The notes beneath the pieces were generated by a model that was given only the letters and a program-made list of their open reading frames with translations, did not search any database and was not told the origin of the DNA. Shown here piece after piece: positions 57,099-64,000 of a stretch of DNA of 64,000 bases. Source of the DNA: Marimonas arenosa (GTDB taxonomy: Bacteria > Pseudomonadota > Alphaproteobacteria > Rhodobacterales > Rhodobacteraceae). Location: positions 744,001 through 808,000 of the forward strand of contig NZ_JANHAX010000001.1 in the NCBI RefSeq assembly GCF_030848945.1. The letters are read 5' to 3'. How positions within the stretch are numbered: position 1 is the stretch's first letter; every line of letters begins with the position of its first letter. A program made the translations under genes and the position numbers.

Positions 57099-57222
57099 CC
57101 GCTCTCAAATCGGGTCGCGCGTGTCCTCTGCCGCGCCTCACCTGTTCTATTCTCGTCGCTTGCATCTTAATATGGAACCGAAATCTGCCGGCACAAAAGA
57201 TGAATCGCGCAAAGGAGACACC

Positions 57223-57684
57223 ATGACCGACCTGCCCCGCCCCGCTCCCGAATTCTCGCTCCCGGGCGACGACGGCACCACTTACAGCCTTGCCGGCCTC
57301 AAGGGAACGCCGTTCGTACTGTTCTTCTATCCGCGCGACAACACCTCGGGCTGCACCAAGGAGGCGATCGGCTTTTCCACCCTCAAATCCGAGTTCGACG
57401 CACTCGGGGTCAAGCTGTTCGGCGTCTCGAAGGACAGCCTCGCCAGCCACGAGAAGTTCCGCGCCAAGCAGGGCCTCACCACGGGCCTGCTCTCGGATGA
57501 GGACAGCGACGCCTGCGAAGCCTTCGGCGTGTGGCAGGAAAAGAAGATGTACGGCAAGACCTTCTTCGGCATCGTGCGTTCGACCTTCCTGATCGACGCC
57601 GCGGGCCAGATCGTGCGCGAGTGGCGCAAGGTCAAGGTCGATGGCCACGCCGAAGACGTGCTGGCGGCGGCCAGGGATCTCTGA
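57223..57684 (+). CDS. bcp: Peroxiredoxin (Bcp/PrxQ type)
   Basis: A 153-aa thiol peroxidase. The peroxidatic cysteine is C44 in DNTSGCTKEAIGF. The residue five positions on, Cys in E. coli Bcp, is Ile49 here. So this is the 1-Cys form, or it uses another thiol such as the Cys in DSDACEAFGVW. AAAGGAG precedes ATG 57223. The DUF455 gene begins directly after the stop (TGAATG), so both are one unit. Confidence 0.92.
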   Translation: MTDLPRPAPEFSLPGDDGTTYSLAGLKGTPFVLFFYPRDNTSGCTKEAIGFSTLKSEFDALGVKLFGVSKDSLASHEKFRAKQGLTTGLLSDEDSDACEAFGVWQEKKMYGKTFFGIVRSTFLIDAAGQIVREWRKVKVDGHAEDVLAAARDL

Positions 57685-58512
57685 ATGCCCCTCTCGCTTG
57701 CTGAAATGGCCATCGAGGTGCTGACCTGCGCCGACGGGCGGGAGAAGACCGCGCTGTCGCACCGGCACGCTGCCGCCTGGCGCGCCGCCCGCGAAACCGG
57801 CACGCCGTTGCCGATCGGCCGGGCCGACCCGCCGCTGCACCCGGCGCGGCCGGCGCAGCCCGAACTGCTCGATCCGCGCGACGTGCCCAGACGCCGCCCC
57901 GGCAGCCCACAAGGCCGCATCGCGCTGCTGCACGCCGTGGCCCATATCGAGCTCAACGCCGTCGACCTGCACTGGGACATCGTCGCCCGCTTCACCGACA
58001 TTTCGATGCCACTTGGCTTCTTTGACGACTGGGTCAAGGCTGCAGACGAGGAATCCAAGCATTTCAACCTGATATGCGACTGTCTCGAAGCCATGGGCAG
58101 CCATTACGGAGCCCTGCCCGCCCATGCCGGCATGTGGCGCGCAGCCGAGGACACCGTCGATGACATCATGGGACGACTCGCCGTGGTGCCGATGGTGCTC
58201 GAGGCCCGCGGTCTCGACGTCACCCCCGGCATGATCGAGGTTTTCCGCAACGCCGGCGAGGACCGCACCGTCGCCGCGCTCGAGGTGATCTATGCCGAGG
58301 AGGTCGGCCATGTCGCCTATGGTTCGAAATGGTTTCACTTCCTCTGCGGCCGCCACGACATCGACCCCAAGGACGAATTCCACCGCCTGGTGCGACGTTA
58401 CTTCCACGGCGCCCTGAAACCGCCATTCAACGAAGAAAAACGCGCCGAGGCCGGGCTGCCGCCGGATTTCTACTGGCCGCTGGCCGACGAAACCCCGCAG
58501 CGGCCGCGCTGA
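57685..58512 (+). CDS. DUF455 ferritin-like protein
   Basis: A 275-aa protein with a ferritin-like four-helix core. Candidate di-metal ligands lie in AVAHIELNAVDLHWD, DEESKHFNLICDCLE, PMVLEARGLD and VIYAEEVGHVAYGSKWF, giving the usual E...ExxH pairs. The family is related to MiaE-type tRNA hydroxylases by fold. The actual substrate is unknown. Coupling to bcp may hint at oxidative-stress use. It is about 200 bp upstream of the M23 peptidase gene. Confidence 0.85.
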   Translation: MPLSLAEMAIEVLTCADGREKTALSHRHAAAWRAARETGTPLPIGRADPPLHPARPAQPELLDPRDVPRRRPGSPQGRIALLHAVAHIELNAVDLHWDIVARFTDISMPLGFFDDWVKAADEESKHFNLICDCLEAMGSHYGALPAHAGMWRAAEDTVDDIMGRLAVVPMVLEARGLDVTPGMIEVFRNAGEDRTVAALEVIYAEEVGHVAYGSKWFHFLCGRHDIDPKDEFHRLVRRYFHGALKPPFNEEKRAEAGLPPDFYWPLADETPQRPR

Positions 58513-58714
58513 GCCCGCGAGTCACCCGAAATCCGCGCAGCCAACCCCTTAGACTCGGCGGATTTTTGCCAGATTGCGCTAACGGGCTGCGACAGGCCGA
58601 CTCATCCGGTCCAAAGACCTTGCCCTGCGCTGCCTCGCTGGGTAAGCACCCTTGGGGTGCGCAGGCTCTTGGGGGGAGGCGCGCCCGGATGGGATGGGAC
58701 TAAAGGACGGGTTC

Positions 58715-60049
58715 GTGAGATCACGTTTGGCTATTCGTTTTCATGGCCTTCTGGAACGCTATTTTCCGGAACGCCGAGTCTTCCTGCGCTCGGACAGCGA
58801 TACACGCTTCATCCGGCTGAAGTCGGAGGTGCAGCTTGTCGGCTTCCTCGGCAGCACGGCGCTCGTGGCCTGGACGATCATCGCCACCGCCATCTTGCTG
58901 ATGGACTCGATCGGCTCGGGCAACTTCCGCGAACAGGCCAAGCGCGACCAACGCACCTACGAGGCGCGGCTCAATTTCCTCGCCGGCGAGCGCGATACCC
59001 GCGCCGAAGAGGCGCTGGCGGCCCAGGAGCGCTTCAACTCGGCGCTGGAACAGATTTCGGTGATGCAGTCCAATCTGCTCGCCTCCGAAACCCGCCGGCG
59101 CGAGCTGGAAACCGGCATCGAGGTGATCCAGACGACGCTGCGCCGCACCATGAAAGAGCGTGACGAAGCCCGCAGGGCACTGGATGAGGTCAAACTGGCA
59201 CTGGCCGAAAACGGTTCCGGCACCCTGCCGGGGACCAACCCGGCGCTTGACGGAGCCATCGCCGCGCTGCAGGCGGCGCTGGCCGACACCGCCGCCGAGC
59301 GCGACGAGGTCATCGCCAATGCCCAGGAGGCGCTGCACCAGGCCGATGAAATGGCGCTGAAGATCAAGCTGATGCAGGATCAGAACGACCAGATTTTCCG
59401 CCAACTCGAGGACGCGATGACGATCTCGGTCAAACCGCTCGACAAGATGTTCAAGGCCGCCGGCATGAACCCCGACTCGCTCCTGAAACAGGTGCGCCGC
59501 GGCTATTCCGGCCAGGGCGGTCCGCTGATGCCGCTCAGCTTCTCGACCAAGGGCGAAGAACCCGGCGCCGATACCCAGCGCGCCAACCGTATCATCAACC
59601 AGATGGACCGGCTCAACCTCTACCGCATCGCCGCCACCAAGGCGCCGTTCGCGATCCCGGTCAAGTCGGGCTTCCGCTTCACCTCAGGTTTCGGCTATCG
59701 CCGCGATCCCAAGACCGGCGGCCGCCGCCTGCACAAGGGCGTCGACTTCGCCGGGCCGGTCGGCACGCCGCTCTATTCCACCGCCGACGGGGTCGTCACC
59801 CATGCCGGCTGGACCTCGGGCTATGGCCGGCTGGTCAAGGTCCAGCACGAATTCGGCATCGAAACGCGCTACGCCCATATGAGCAAAATTCGGGTCAAGG
59901 TCGGACAAAGGGTCTCGCGCGGAGAACGTATTGGTGATATGGGAGCCTCTGGACGTGTCACTGGCCCCCACCTGCACTACGAAGTGCGCGTTGGCGGTAA
60001 GGCCGTTAACCCCATGACCTACATCAAGGCTGCAAACAATGTTTTCTAA
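58715..60049 (+). CDS. M23 family peptidase with coiled coil (DipM/EnvC-like)
   Basis: A membrane-anchored peptidoglycan hydrolase. I prefer GTG 58715 (AAAGGA 7 bases upstream), giving 444 aa. An ATG at 58694 would add seven residues. A membrane helix (about 45-67) is followed by a long coiled coil (about 75-235) and a C-terminal LytM domain (about 320-430). The LytM domain has HKGVDFAG, AHMSKIRVKVGQ and HLHYEVRVGG, covering the zinc ligands. It overlaps the bactofilin gene by 11 bp. Bactofilins and M23 peptidases are often encoded together and localise wall remodelling. Confidence 0.88.
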   Translation: MRSRLAIRFHGLLERYFPERRVFLRSDSDTRFIRLKSEVQLVGFLGSTALVAWTIIATAILLMDSIGSGNFREQAKRDQRTYEARLNFLAGERDTRAEEALAAQERFNSALEQISVMQSNLLASETRRRELETGIEVIQTTLRRTMKERDEARRALDEVKLALAENGSGTLPGTNPALDGAIAALQAALADTAAERDEVIANAQEALHQADEMALKIKLMQDQNDQIFRQLEDAMTISVKPLDKMFKAAGMNPDSLLKQVRRGYSGQGGPLMPLSFSTKGEEPGADTQRANRIINQMDRLNLYRIAATKAPFAIPVKSGFRFTSGFGYRRDPKTGGRRLHKGVDFAGPVGTPLYSTADGVVTHAGWTSGYGRLVKVQHEFGIETRYAHMSKIRVKVGQRVSRGERIGDMGASGRVTGPHLHYEVRVGGKAVNPMTYIKAANNVF

Positions 60050-60557
60050 GAGCAAAATCAACGAGCCCGCATCCAAGCCGGATGCTGCGAAACCCGCTGA
60101 GCCTGCCGCTGCGGCCAAACCCGCCGTCCCCCCGACCGGCGGAGAGTTCAAGTCCTCCGCGGCCCCCGTCGCACCGAAGGCCAAGCCGCCGGCGTCGGTG
60201 CTGTCGGCCGACCTGCACATCACCGGCAACCTCAAGACCACCGGTGATATCCAGATCGAGGGCAAGGTCGAAGGCGACATCCGCGCCCATCTGCTGACCG
60301 TGGGCGAAGGCGCCACCGTCAAGGGCGAGGTTATCGCCGATGACGTTGTGGTCAACGGCCGTATCGTCGGCCGCGTGCGTGGACTGAAAGTGCGCCTGAC
60401 CTCGACCGCCCGGGTCGAAGGCGACATCATCCACAAGACCATCGCGATCGAATCCGGCGCCCATTTCGAAGGTTCGGTGCAACGCCAGGATGACCCGCTC
60501 TCCGTCGAGAAGAAACAGCCGCCGGCGGCGGCAGCCAAGCCGCAGGCGGCGTCCTGA
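60039..60557 (+). CDS. Bactofilin (polymer-forming cytoskeletal protein)
   Basis: A 172-aa protein with a Pro/Ala/Lys-rich N-terminus (1-52), a right-handed beta-helix core (about 53-150) and a Pro/Ala tail. The core has repeats of six-residue strands, for example ITGNLKTTGDIQIEGKVEGDIRAHLLTVGEGATVKGEVIADDV split over several turns. Bactofilins form filaments at the inner membrane and recruit wall enzymes. It overlaps the M23 peptidase gene by 11 bp, so a joint function is very likely. A terminator follows. Confidence 0.93.
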   Translation: MFSKSKINEPASKPDAAKPAEPAAAAKPAVPPTGGEFKSSAAPVAPKAKPPASVLSADLHITGNLKTTGDIQIEGKVEGDIRAHLLTVGEGATVKGEVIADDVVVNGRIVGRVRGLKVRLTSTARVEGDIIHKTIAIESGAHFEGSVQRQDDPLSVEKKQPPAAAAKPQAAS

Positions 60558-60585
60558 CAACCCGGCTTCACCGGTTCAAATGATG

Positions 60586-60615
60586 AAAGGGCGCCCGATC
60601 CGGGGCGCCCTTTCT
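60586..60615 (+). terminator. Terminator after the bactofilin gene
   Basis: AAAGGGCGCCC / GGGCGCCCTTT (60586-60596 with 60603-60613), loop GATCCG, is followed by TCTCG. The 11-bp stem is perfect. Confidence 0.92.
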
Positions 60616-60785
60616 CGTTCCGGTGGGTGAAATGTCCATCTGGCCTTGTTCGGAAGGCCGCCAATCTTGCGACAAGCCGCTATTTTCGCGCAGGTTCAGG
60701 GCGCCGAAGGTCCTGTCCTGCTCAAACGCAGCGCCTCGTCCCCACCGGCCACGAAACAGAGCAATCCTTCGCCGTGCTCCCGGTA

Positions 60786-61370
60786 TCAGGCCTCGAGTTC
60801 GGCATCCCAGTAAAGGAAATCCATCCAGCTGTCATGCAGGTGGTTCGGCGGAAACTTGCGGCCGAGATTGCGCAACTCCTCCGCCCCCGGCATCCGCGGC
60901 GGCTTGCGCAGCGACAATCCCGACTGGCGCAGGCTCTTCGATCCCTTACGCAGGTTGCAGGGGCTGCAGGCCGCGACCACGTTTTGCCAACTGGTGACGC
61001 CGCCCGCCGCCCGCGGCACCACGTGATCGAAGGTCAGCTCGCCTTTCGAGCCGCAGTACTGGCAGCGGAATTCATCCCTCAGAAAAAGATTGAAGCGCGT
61101 GAAGGCCACGCGCTTCCTCGGTTTGACATAGTCTTTCAGGACAACCACCGAGGGCACCCTGATCTCGGTACTGGGCGAGCGGACGACATGATCGTATTCC
61201 GCCACGATGTCCACCCGGTCGAGCCAGGCCGCTTTCACTGCCTCCTGCCAGGGCCACAGGCTCAGCGGGTAATAGGACAGCGGGCGGTAATCTGCGTTGA
61301 GGACGAGGGCGGGAAACTGTTTCAGCGCTCCGGGCTGGCGTGTGAATTCCGTCCTGAAATCTCCGTCCAT
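60786..61370 (-). CDS. HNH endonuclease family protein
   Basis: A 194-aa protein. It starts at ATG 61368-61370 (CAGGAGAGCC upstream). The frame is open 77 codons further but without family match. The N-terminal part LVLNADYRPLSYYPLSLWPWQEAVKAAWLDRVDIV is typical of a widespread alphaproteobacterial group. The HNH motif follows, with CQYCG, LTFDHVVPRAAGG and ACSPCNLRKGSKSL supplying two zinc CxxC pairs and the catalytic DH. The cellular role is unknown. It is not near a restriction or phage module. Confidence 0.9.
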   Translation of the reverse strand: MDGDFRTEFTRQPGALKQFPALVLNADYRPLSYYPLSLWPWQEAVKAAWLDRVDIVAEYDHVVRSPSTEIRVPSVVVLKDYVKPRKRVAFTRFNLFLRDEFRCQYCGSKGELTFDHVVPRAAGGVTSWQNVVAACSPCNLRKGSKSLRQSGLSLRKPPRMPGAEELRNLGRKFPPNHLHDSWMDFLYWDAELEA

Positions 61371-61658
61371 GGCTCTCCTGCCTCGACTGCTCCGGGCGTT
61401 GCCATCCGCCGCATTCCGGCTCTCACTATATATCGTGGGCGGAACCTCACAACCCCCACGATGTGCCGGGTTTAGCCTGTGGATAAACCGCAACGGCAAC
61501 GGTTGCGTGACACCGGTCGCCGGTTTGACTAATCCCTTGTCAGGTTTGGACTTTTCGCCGCCTGTTGCCGGCTGCACCGACGGCCGCGCGTGCCGCGGCA
61601 CACAGCCCTACGGATCCCGGTCAGGATCCGGGCTCGAAGAATCACGCCTCCCCCGGGA
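61371..61658. other. Intergenic region between mltG and the HNH gene
   Basis: A 288-bp spacer. It contains the inverted repeat ATCGTGGG / CCCACGAT (61432-61439 with 61455-61462) next to TATATA, 62-92 bp upstream of the HNH gene start. This may be a promoter or operator region for that gene. No further gene was recognised. Confidence 0.4.
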
Positions 61659-62810
61659 TCAGTCGCCCGAGCGTTGCGCCTCGATCTCGCGCCATTTTCT
61701 GACGTTGGCGTTGTGTTCTTCCAGCGTGATGGCAAAAGCGTGCCCGCCGGTGCCATCGGCCACGAAGAAGATATAGTCGGTTTCGTCCGGGTTCACCGCC
61801 GCCTCCAGGCTGGCGCGGCTCGGATTGGCGATCGGTCCGGGCGGCAGCCCGTCGATCACATAGGTGTTGTAGGGAGTCTCGCCCCGCAACTCACTCTGCC
61901 GCAGCCCGCGACCGAGAACGCCCCGGCCTTCGGTGACACCGTAGATCACCGTCGGGTCGGTCTGCAGCCGCATCCCCTGCTTCAACCGGTTGACGAAGAC
62001 GCTCGCCACCTGCCGGCGCTCGTCCGGAACGCCGGTTTCCTTCTCGATGATCGAGGCCAGAACCAGTGCTTCTTCCGGGCTGGCAAGCGGCACGGTCCGG
62101 TCGCGGCTCTCCCACGCGGCGGCCAGCCGCACCTCTTGCGCGGCCTGCATCTCCTGCAGCAGCGTGGCCCGGTCATCGCCTTTGCGGATTTCATAACTGT
62201 CGGGTGCCAGCATGCCCTCGGGCGGCACCTCGGCCAGTTCACCCTCAAGCAGCCCGACCTGGACCAGGCCCTCGCGCACCTGCCAGCTCGTCACTCCCGG
62301 TACCACCCGCACCGAATAGCGCGTGCCGGCATCAGCCAGCGCGGTCTGCATCGCCACCGGCGCCTCCTCCGAGGCCGGTGCGAACTTGGCCAGCTCGACA
62401 TAGTCGTTGGTGGCCGGATCGAGATCGCGGATGATCACCTGCATCTGCGCCACGCCGATGTTGTAAATCACCTCGGTGCCGCAATTGCTGACGCCCTTGA
62501 TGACGATCTCGGAAATCTCGGCCATCGACGCGGCCACCGGGATACGATAGCTGCCGGCCTTCAGCTGGTCCGACTTGTCGCCGTAATCCATGCCCAGCCG
62601 GAAGATCGTACCGGACGTCACCGCACCTTCTGCTTCCAGCTTGCGCGACACGCGGGCAACGTTGCTGCCGCGCTCGACCCGCAGGCAGATCTGCTCCTCC
62701 AGCGGTCCCTCGGCCACGTATTGCCGCTGCCCCCACAGGATCATGCCCCCCAGCAGGAAGGCAAAGACGATCAGCAGGGTCAGCGCGTTCGAGGCGATGT
62801 GCCGCCACAT
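61659..62810 (-). CDS. mltG: Endolytic murein transglycosylase MltG
   Basis: A 383-aa YceG-family enzyme that cuts nascent glycan strands and sets their length. A single membrane helix (about 8-27) anchors a periplasmic LysM-like region and the catalytic YceG domain. The catalytic Glu lies in VLASIIEKETGVP. The RLKQGMRLQTDPTVIYG and SPYNTY-type (here TPYNTYVIDGLPPGPIANP) blocks follow, and FVADGTGGHAF is near the end. It begins 4 bp after the fabF stop. The fabF-mltG order is widely conserved. Confidence 0.94.
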   Translation of the reverse strand: MWRHIASNALTLLIVFAFLLGGMILWGQRQYVAEGPLEEQICLRVERGSNVARVSRKLEAEGAVTSGTIFRLGMDYGDKSDQLKAGSYRIPVAASMAEISEIVIKGVSNCGTEVIYNIGVAQMQVIIRDLDPATNDYVELAKFAPASEEAPVAMQTALADAGTRYSVRVVPGVTSWQVREGLVQVGLLEGELAEVPPEGMLAPDSYEIRKGDDRATLLQEMQAAQEVRLAAAWESRDRTVPLASPEEALVLASIIEKETGVPDERRQVASVFVNRLKQGMRLQTDPTVIYGVTEGRGVLGRGLRQSELRGETPYNTYVIDGLPPGPIANPSRASLEAAVNPDETDYIFFVADGTGGHAFAITLEEHNANVRKWREIEAQRSGD

Positions 62811-62814
62811 GGGG

Positions 62815-64000
62815 TCAGACCTTCCGGAAGATCACGCTGGCATTGGTGCCGCCAAAGCCGAAGCTGTTGCTGAGCGCCACGTTGACCTCGCGCTCGCGCT
62901 TGGCGTTCGGGGCCAGATCGATCGGCGTATCAGTCGCCGGGGTGTCGAGGTTGATGGTCGGCGGCGCCACCTGGTCGCGGATCGCCAGGATCGAGAAGAT
63001 CGCCTCGATCGCGCCGGCTGCCCCCAGCAGATGCCCGGTCATCGACTTGGTCGAGCTCATCGTCGCCGTCGCCGCGGCATTGCCCAGCAGCCGCTCAACC
63101 GCGGCCAGTTCGATCACGTCGGCCATGGTCGAGGTGCCGTGGGCGTTGATATAGTCGATATCGCCCGGCTCGACCCCGGCATCCTTGACCGCCGCCATCA
63201 TCGAGCGGAAGCCGCCATCGCCGTCCTCGCTCGGCGCGGTGATGTGATAGGCGTCACCCGAGAGGCCATAGCCCGCCACCTCGGCATAGATCTTGGCGCC
63301 GCGGGCCTTGGCATGTTCATATTCCTCGAGCACCACAACGCCCGCGCCTTCGCCCATGACGAACCCGTCGCGGTCGGCGTCATACGGGCGGCTGGCGGCC
63401 CTGGGGTCGTCGCTGCGCTTGGTCGACAGCGCCTTGCAGGCGTTGAACCCGGCGATCCCGATCTCGCAGATCGCCGCCTCTGCACCGCCCGCAACCATCA
63501 CGTCGGCATCGCCGTATTTGATCAGCCGTGTGGCGTCACCGATGGCATGCGCCCCGGTCGAACATGCGGTCACCACCGCGTGGTTCGGGCCCTTGAAGCC
63601 ATAGCGGATGCTGACCTGGCCCGAGATCAGGTTGATCAGCGCCCCCGGAATGAAGAACGGCGACACCCGCCGCGGCCCCTTCTCGGCCATCATCAGCGTG
63701 GTTTCCTCGATCGAGCGCAGCCCGCCGATGCCCGAGCCGATCATCACGCCGGTGCGCAGACGATCCTCCTCGTCCTCCGGCATCCAGCCGGCGTCATGGA
63801 CCGCCTGTTGCGCCGCGGCCAGGCCGAACAGGATGAAGTTGTCGATCTTGCGCCGCTCCTTGGCGTCGCACCAGTCATCAGGGTTGAAGGTGCCGTCGCT
63901 GCCGTCGCCGTGTTTCACCTCGCAGGCATAATCGGTGATCACGCGGCTGGTATCGAACTGTTTGATCTTGTCGGCCCCGGATTGCCCGGCCAGCAGCCGT
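62815..64000 (-). CDS. fabF: Beta-ketoacyl-ACP synthase II, 3' part (cut by window edge)
   Basis: The frame is open to the right edge, so the N-terminus lies outside and the GTG at 63940-63942 is internal. About 394 residues are visible. The catalytic triad is complete: Cys in TACSTGAHAIG, and His in NAHGTSTMA and STKSMTGHLLGAAG. KAS II elongates acyl-ACP by condensation with malonyl-ACP. The C-terminal SNSFGFGGTNASVIFRK is standard. mltG follows 4 bp downstream. Confidence 0.95.
   Translation of the reverse strand, partial: RLLAGQSGADKIKQFDTSRVITDYACEVKHGDGSDGTFNPDDWCDAKERRKIDNFILFGLAAAQQAVHDAGWMPEDEEDRLRTGVMIGSGIGGLRSIEETTLMMAEKGPRRVSPFFIPGALINLISGQVSIRYGFKGPNHAVVTACSTGAHAIGDATRLIKYGDADVMVAGGAEAAICEIGIAGFNACKALSTKRSDDPRAASRPYDADRDGFVMGEGAGVVVLEEYEHAKARGAKIYAEVAGYGLSGDAYHITAPSEDGDGGFRSMMAAVKDAGVEPGDIDYINAHGTSTMADVIELAAVERLLGNAAATATMSSTKSMTGHLLGAAGAIEAIFSILAIRDQVAPPTINLDTPATDTPIDLAPNAKREREVNVALSNSFGFGGTNASVIFRKV

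Overview
The window looks like a chromosomal segment of a marine Rhodobacterales (roseobacter-type) alphaproteobacterium. The evidence is high GC, a circularly permuted two-piece tmRNA gene, a LexA box of the alphaproteobacterial GAAC-N7-GAAC form, a TTAA-N7-TTAA CtrA-type box, a trgA-trgB-cysK tellurite locus as known from Rhodobacter sphaeroides, and a dmdA-acuI DMSP locus as in Ruegeria. Most of the segment is core metabolism and maintenance. A few short stretches carry signs of transfer.

Layout. 1-900: 3' end of a large serine recombinase, a run of TTCCCTG repeats and tRNA-Ser(GGA). 971-11922 (minus): a secreted protein, then a compact set HIT - class V aminotransferase - photolyase - cyclopropane-type fatty acid methyltransferase - trgA - trgB - cysK - MscS channel - AlaX. 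A TGATCC-N18-TATGAG promoter, like those read by sigma-E in Rhodobacter, lies inside the aminotransferase gene just before the photolyase. 11979-16767 (minus): GNAT, then a probable five-gene operon DUF2182 - DUF1326 - DinB - dmdA - acuI, divergent from a GntR regulator whose promoter carries two matching palindromes.

17622-24712: a small conserved protein, a cluster of four perfect hairpins, ssrA next to its degradation adaptor sspB, a RidA protein, fumC, two small proteins, zapA with a coiled-coil partner, and tkt. 24713-29051: two short cassettes, one with a c-type cytochrome and one with a broken beta-lactamase-fold gene. Each sits directly behind the stop of an intact gene (tkt, DUF808) and is closed on its far side by a second copy of that gene's 3' end. 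An Lnt-like nitrilase gene lies between them. 29052-34831: DUF808, a non-pyrrolysine MttB homologue, gap with possible CceR-type operators, an unlisted 47-aa membrane protein, RidA, coaD and a CBS protein.

34913-43101: LysR divergent from mmsA across a second hairpin cluster, then DsrE-like, carboxylate-amine ligase and cupredoxin genes, then acyl-CoA dehydrogenase - 3-hydroxyisobutyryl-CoA hydrolase - mmsB. With mmsA these make most of the lower valine pathway. 43205-54000: a secreted protein, a Crp/Fnr regulator, DUF2892, patatin, uvrA with a LexA box, rhodanese, lpdA, DUF924, MFS, queA. 53691-64000: a 1135-aa AsmA-type envelope protein, 1-Cys Bcp peroxiredoxin, DUF455, an M23 peptidase overlapping a bactofilin, HNH endonuclease, mltG and the 3' part of fabF.

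The least explained signals are the two clusters of tandem perfect mini-hairpins, the two gene-end-duplicating cassettes, and the TTCCCTG repeat run between the recombinase and tRNA-Ser. Function calls are by family recognition, without database searches.
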